From Microbulbifer sp. SAOS-129_SWC (GTDB lineage: Bacteria > Pseudomonadota > Gammaproteobacteria > Pseudomonadales > Cellvibrionaceae), in contig NZ_CP155567.1 of NCBI RefSeq assembly GCF_039696035.1, positions 4,025,001 to 4,089,000 of the forward strand: 64,000 nucleotides of DNA. Reading direction: 5' to 3'. The position numbers and the translations under genes are program-made. A model generated the notes under the pieces. That model did not search any database and had not been told where the DNA came from. It saw only the letters and a list, made by a program, of their open reading frames with translations. Positions 63,384-64,000 of the stretch are shown here, piece by piece. Within the stretch, counting starts at the first letter, position 1. Every line of letters starts with the position of its first letter.

Positions 63384-64000
63384 ATGGACACAAGACTCTG
63401 CACAATTCTGCTGGCTCTGCTGCTGGCAACACCGGCACTGGCGGCCCTGCCCGAGGCCGGCCCCGCGGACGCAGGCCTCAATTCAGACACCCTCGCGGGC
63501 CTCGCGCGGGCGGTGGAACAAGACAAGTTCCACAAGCTCACCAGCGTGCTGGTCGCCAGAAACGGCAAGCTGGTCTACGAGCACTACTTCAACGGCAGTG
63601 ACCGCGACACACTGCACAATACCCGCTCGCTGACCAAGACCGTCACCGCGCTGCTGCTCGGCGCGGCGATCGATCGCAAGGCCATCGCCGGCGTGCGCGC
63701 GCGCGTGGTCGATTTCTTCCCCTCCTTTCAGCCCCTTGCCAATCCCGATCCGCAGAAGTCCGCCATGACCCTGGAGGACCTGCTGACCATGAGTTCACCG
63801 CTCGAATGCGACGATGAGAACAGCTTCTCGCGCGGGCACGAAGAGCGCATGTACCTGGTGCGGGACTGGGTCAGGTTTGCGCTGGACCTGCCAGTGCGCG
63901 GTTTTCCGGCCTGGGTGAGCAAGCCGGCGGACTCCCCCTACGGCCGCGCCTTCTCCTACTGCACTGCCGACAGTGTGCTGCTGGGGGCCGCGATCGAGGC
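63384..64000 (+). CDS. serine hydrolase, beta-lactamase (AmpC/class C) family, 3' truncated by window
   Basis: At least 205 residues, continues past the window. Signal peptide (L-C-T-I-L-L-A-L-L-L-A-T-P-A-L-A). Nucleophile in R-S-L-T-K-T-V-T (SxxK), and Y-C-T-A at the position of the second motif Y-x-N/A. Such proteins are esterases, D,D-peptidases or beta-lactamase-like. GGAGA precedes the ATG. Function beyond the family cannot be told. Confidence 0.85.
   Translation, partial: MDTRLCTILLALLLATPALAALPEAGPADAGLNSDTLAGLARAVEQDKFHKLTSVLVARNGKLVYEHYFNGSDRDTLHNTRSLTKTVTALLLGAAIDRKAIAGVRARVVDFFPSFQPLANPDPQKSAMTLEDLLTMSSPLECDDENSFSRGHEERMYLVRDWVRFALDLPVRGFPAWVSKPADSPYGRAFSYCTADSVLLGAAIE

Noticed and set aside
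60980..63568. 862-codon minus-strand frame opposite ptsP
   Set aside because: ptsP is certain by motifs and length; the antisense frame lacks any domain.

Overview
The window looks like chromosomal DNA of a GC-rich marine gammaproteobacterium. The parE/yqiA/cpdA/yqiB/nudF gene order, the ptsP-rppH pair, the TonB2-type energy-transduction operon and the lgt-thyA-folA trio are all gammaproteobacterial. The protein style suggests a Cellvibrionales-type organism such as Microbulbifer; that assignment is an inference from gene content, not a search. Almost everything is ordinary single-copy chromosomal sequence. The first ~1.85 kb is clearly AT-richer and behaves like a small transferred, decayed patch.

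Layout. 1-1.85 kb: 3' end of an EntD-type phosphopantetheinyl transferase, fossils of an IS256-type transposase and of an XRE-type regulator, and a small LprI-like secreted protein. 1.9-8.8 kb (minus): parE, yqiA, a lipoprotein, cpdA, yqiB, nudF and two DUF4136 lipoproteins. 8.85-12.5 kb (minus): an envelope lipid-transport operon of two single-module PqiA/LetA proteins and a six-MCE-domain LetB-like protein, divergent from tolC. 14.6-26.5 kb: a surface-glycan locus with waaA, five further (putative) glycosyltransferases, a YrbL-like kinase, manC, an O-antigen-ligase-like membrane protein and ugd. 26.8-32.8 kb (minus): ilvE, glnE and an orphan GspE/PulE ATPase. 33-42 kb: DUF47-pit phosphate uptake, phzF-like, DUF6314, an EamA exporter, argE, argA and ilvD. 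42.2-48.3 kb (minus): a stand-alone tonB and the six-gene operon DUF3450-ttpC-exbB-exbD-tonB-TPR. 48.6-50.8 kb (minus): lgt-thyA-folA. 51-57.8 kb: NRDE protein, then three L,D-transpeptidases in a row and a YcbK-type peptidase. 57.9-64 kb: monooxygenase-fold protein, imelysin lipoprotein, HAD phosphatase, rppH, ptsP and a truncated serine hydrolase.

How it works together. Much of the window serves the cell envelope: lipid trafficking between membranes (PqiA/MCE), efflux (TolC), Kdo transfer and surface-sugar assembly, lipoprotein maturation (Lgt), proton-driven energisation of outer-membrane transport (two TonB proteins, one full ExbB/ExbD/TtpC motor), and peptidoglycan 3-3 crosslinking (three LdtD-like enzymes plus YcbK). 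A second theme is nitrogen and amino-acid supply (GlnE, PtsP, ArgE/ArgA, IlvE/IlvD). I did not find a CRISPR array, rRNA, tRNA, intact insertion sequence, or an obvious wholly new system. The most unusual material is the split-LetA/six-MCE operon, the tandem L,D-transpeptidase trio, the YrbL kinase translationally coupled inside a glycan locus, an RppH with a basic N-terminal extension, and several long perfect inverted repeats between genes.
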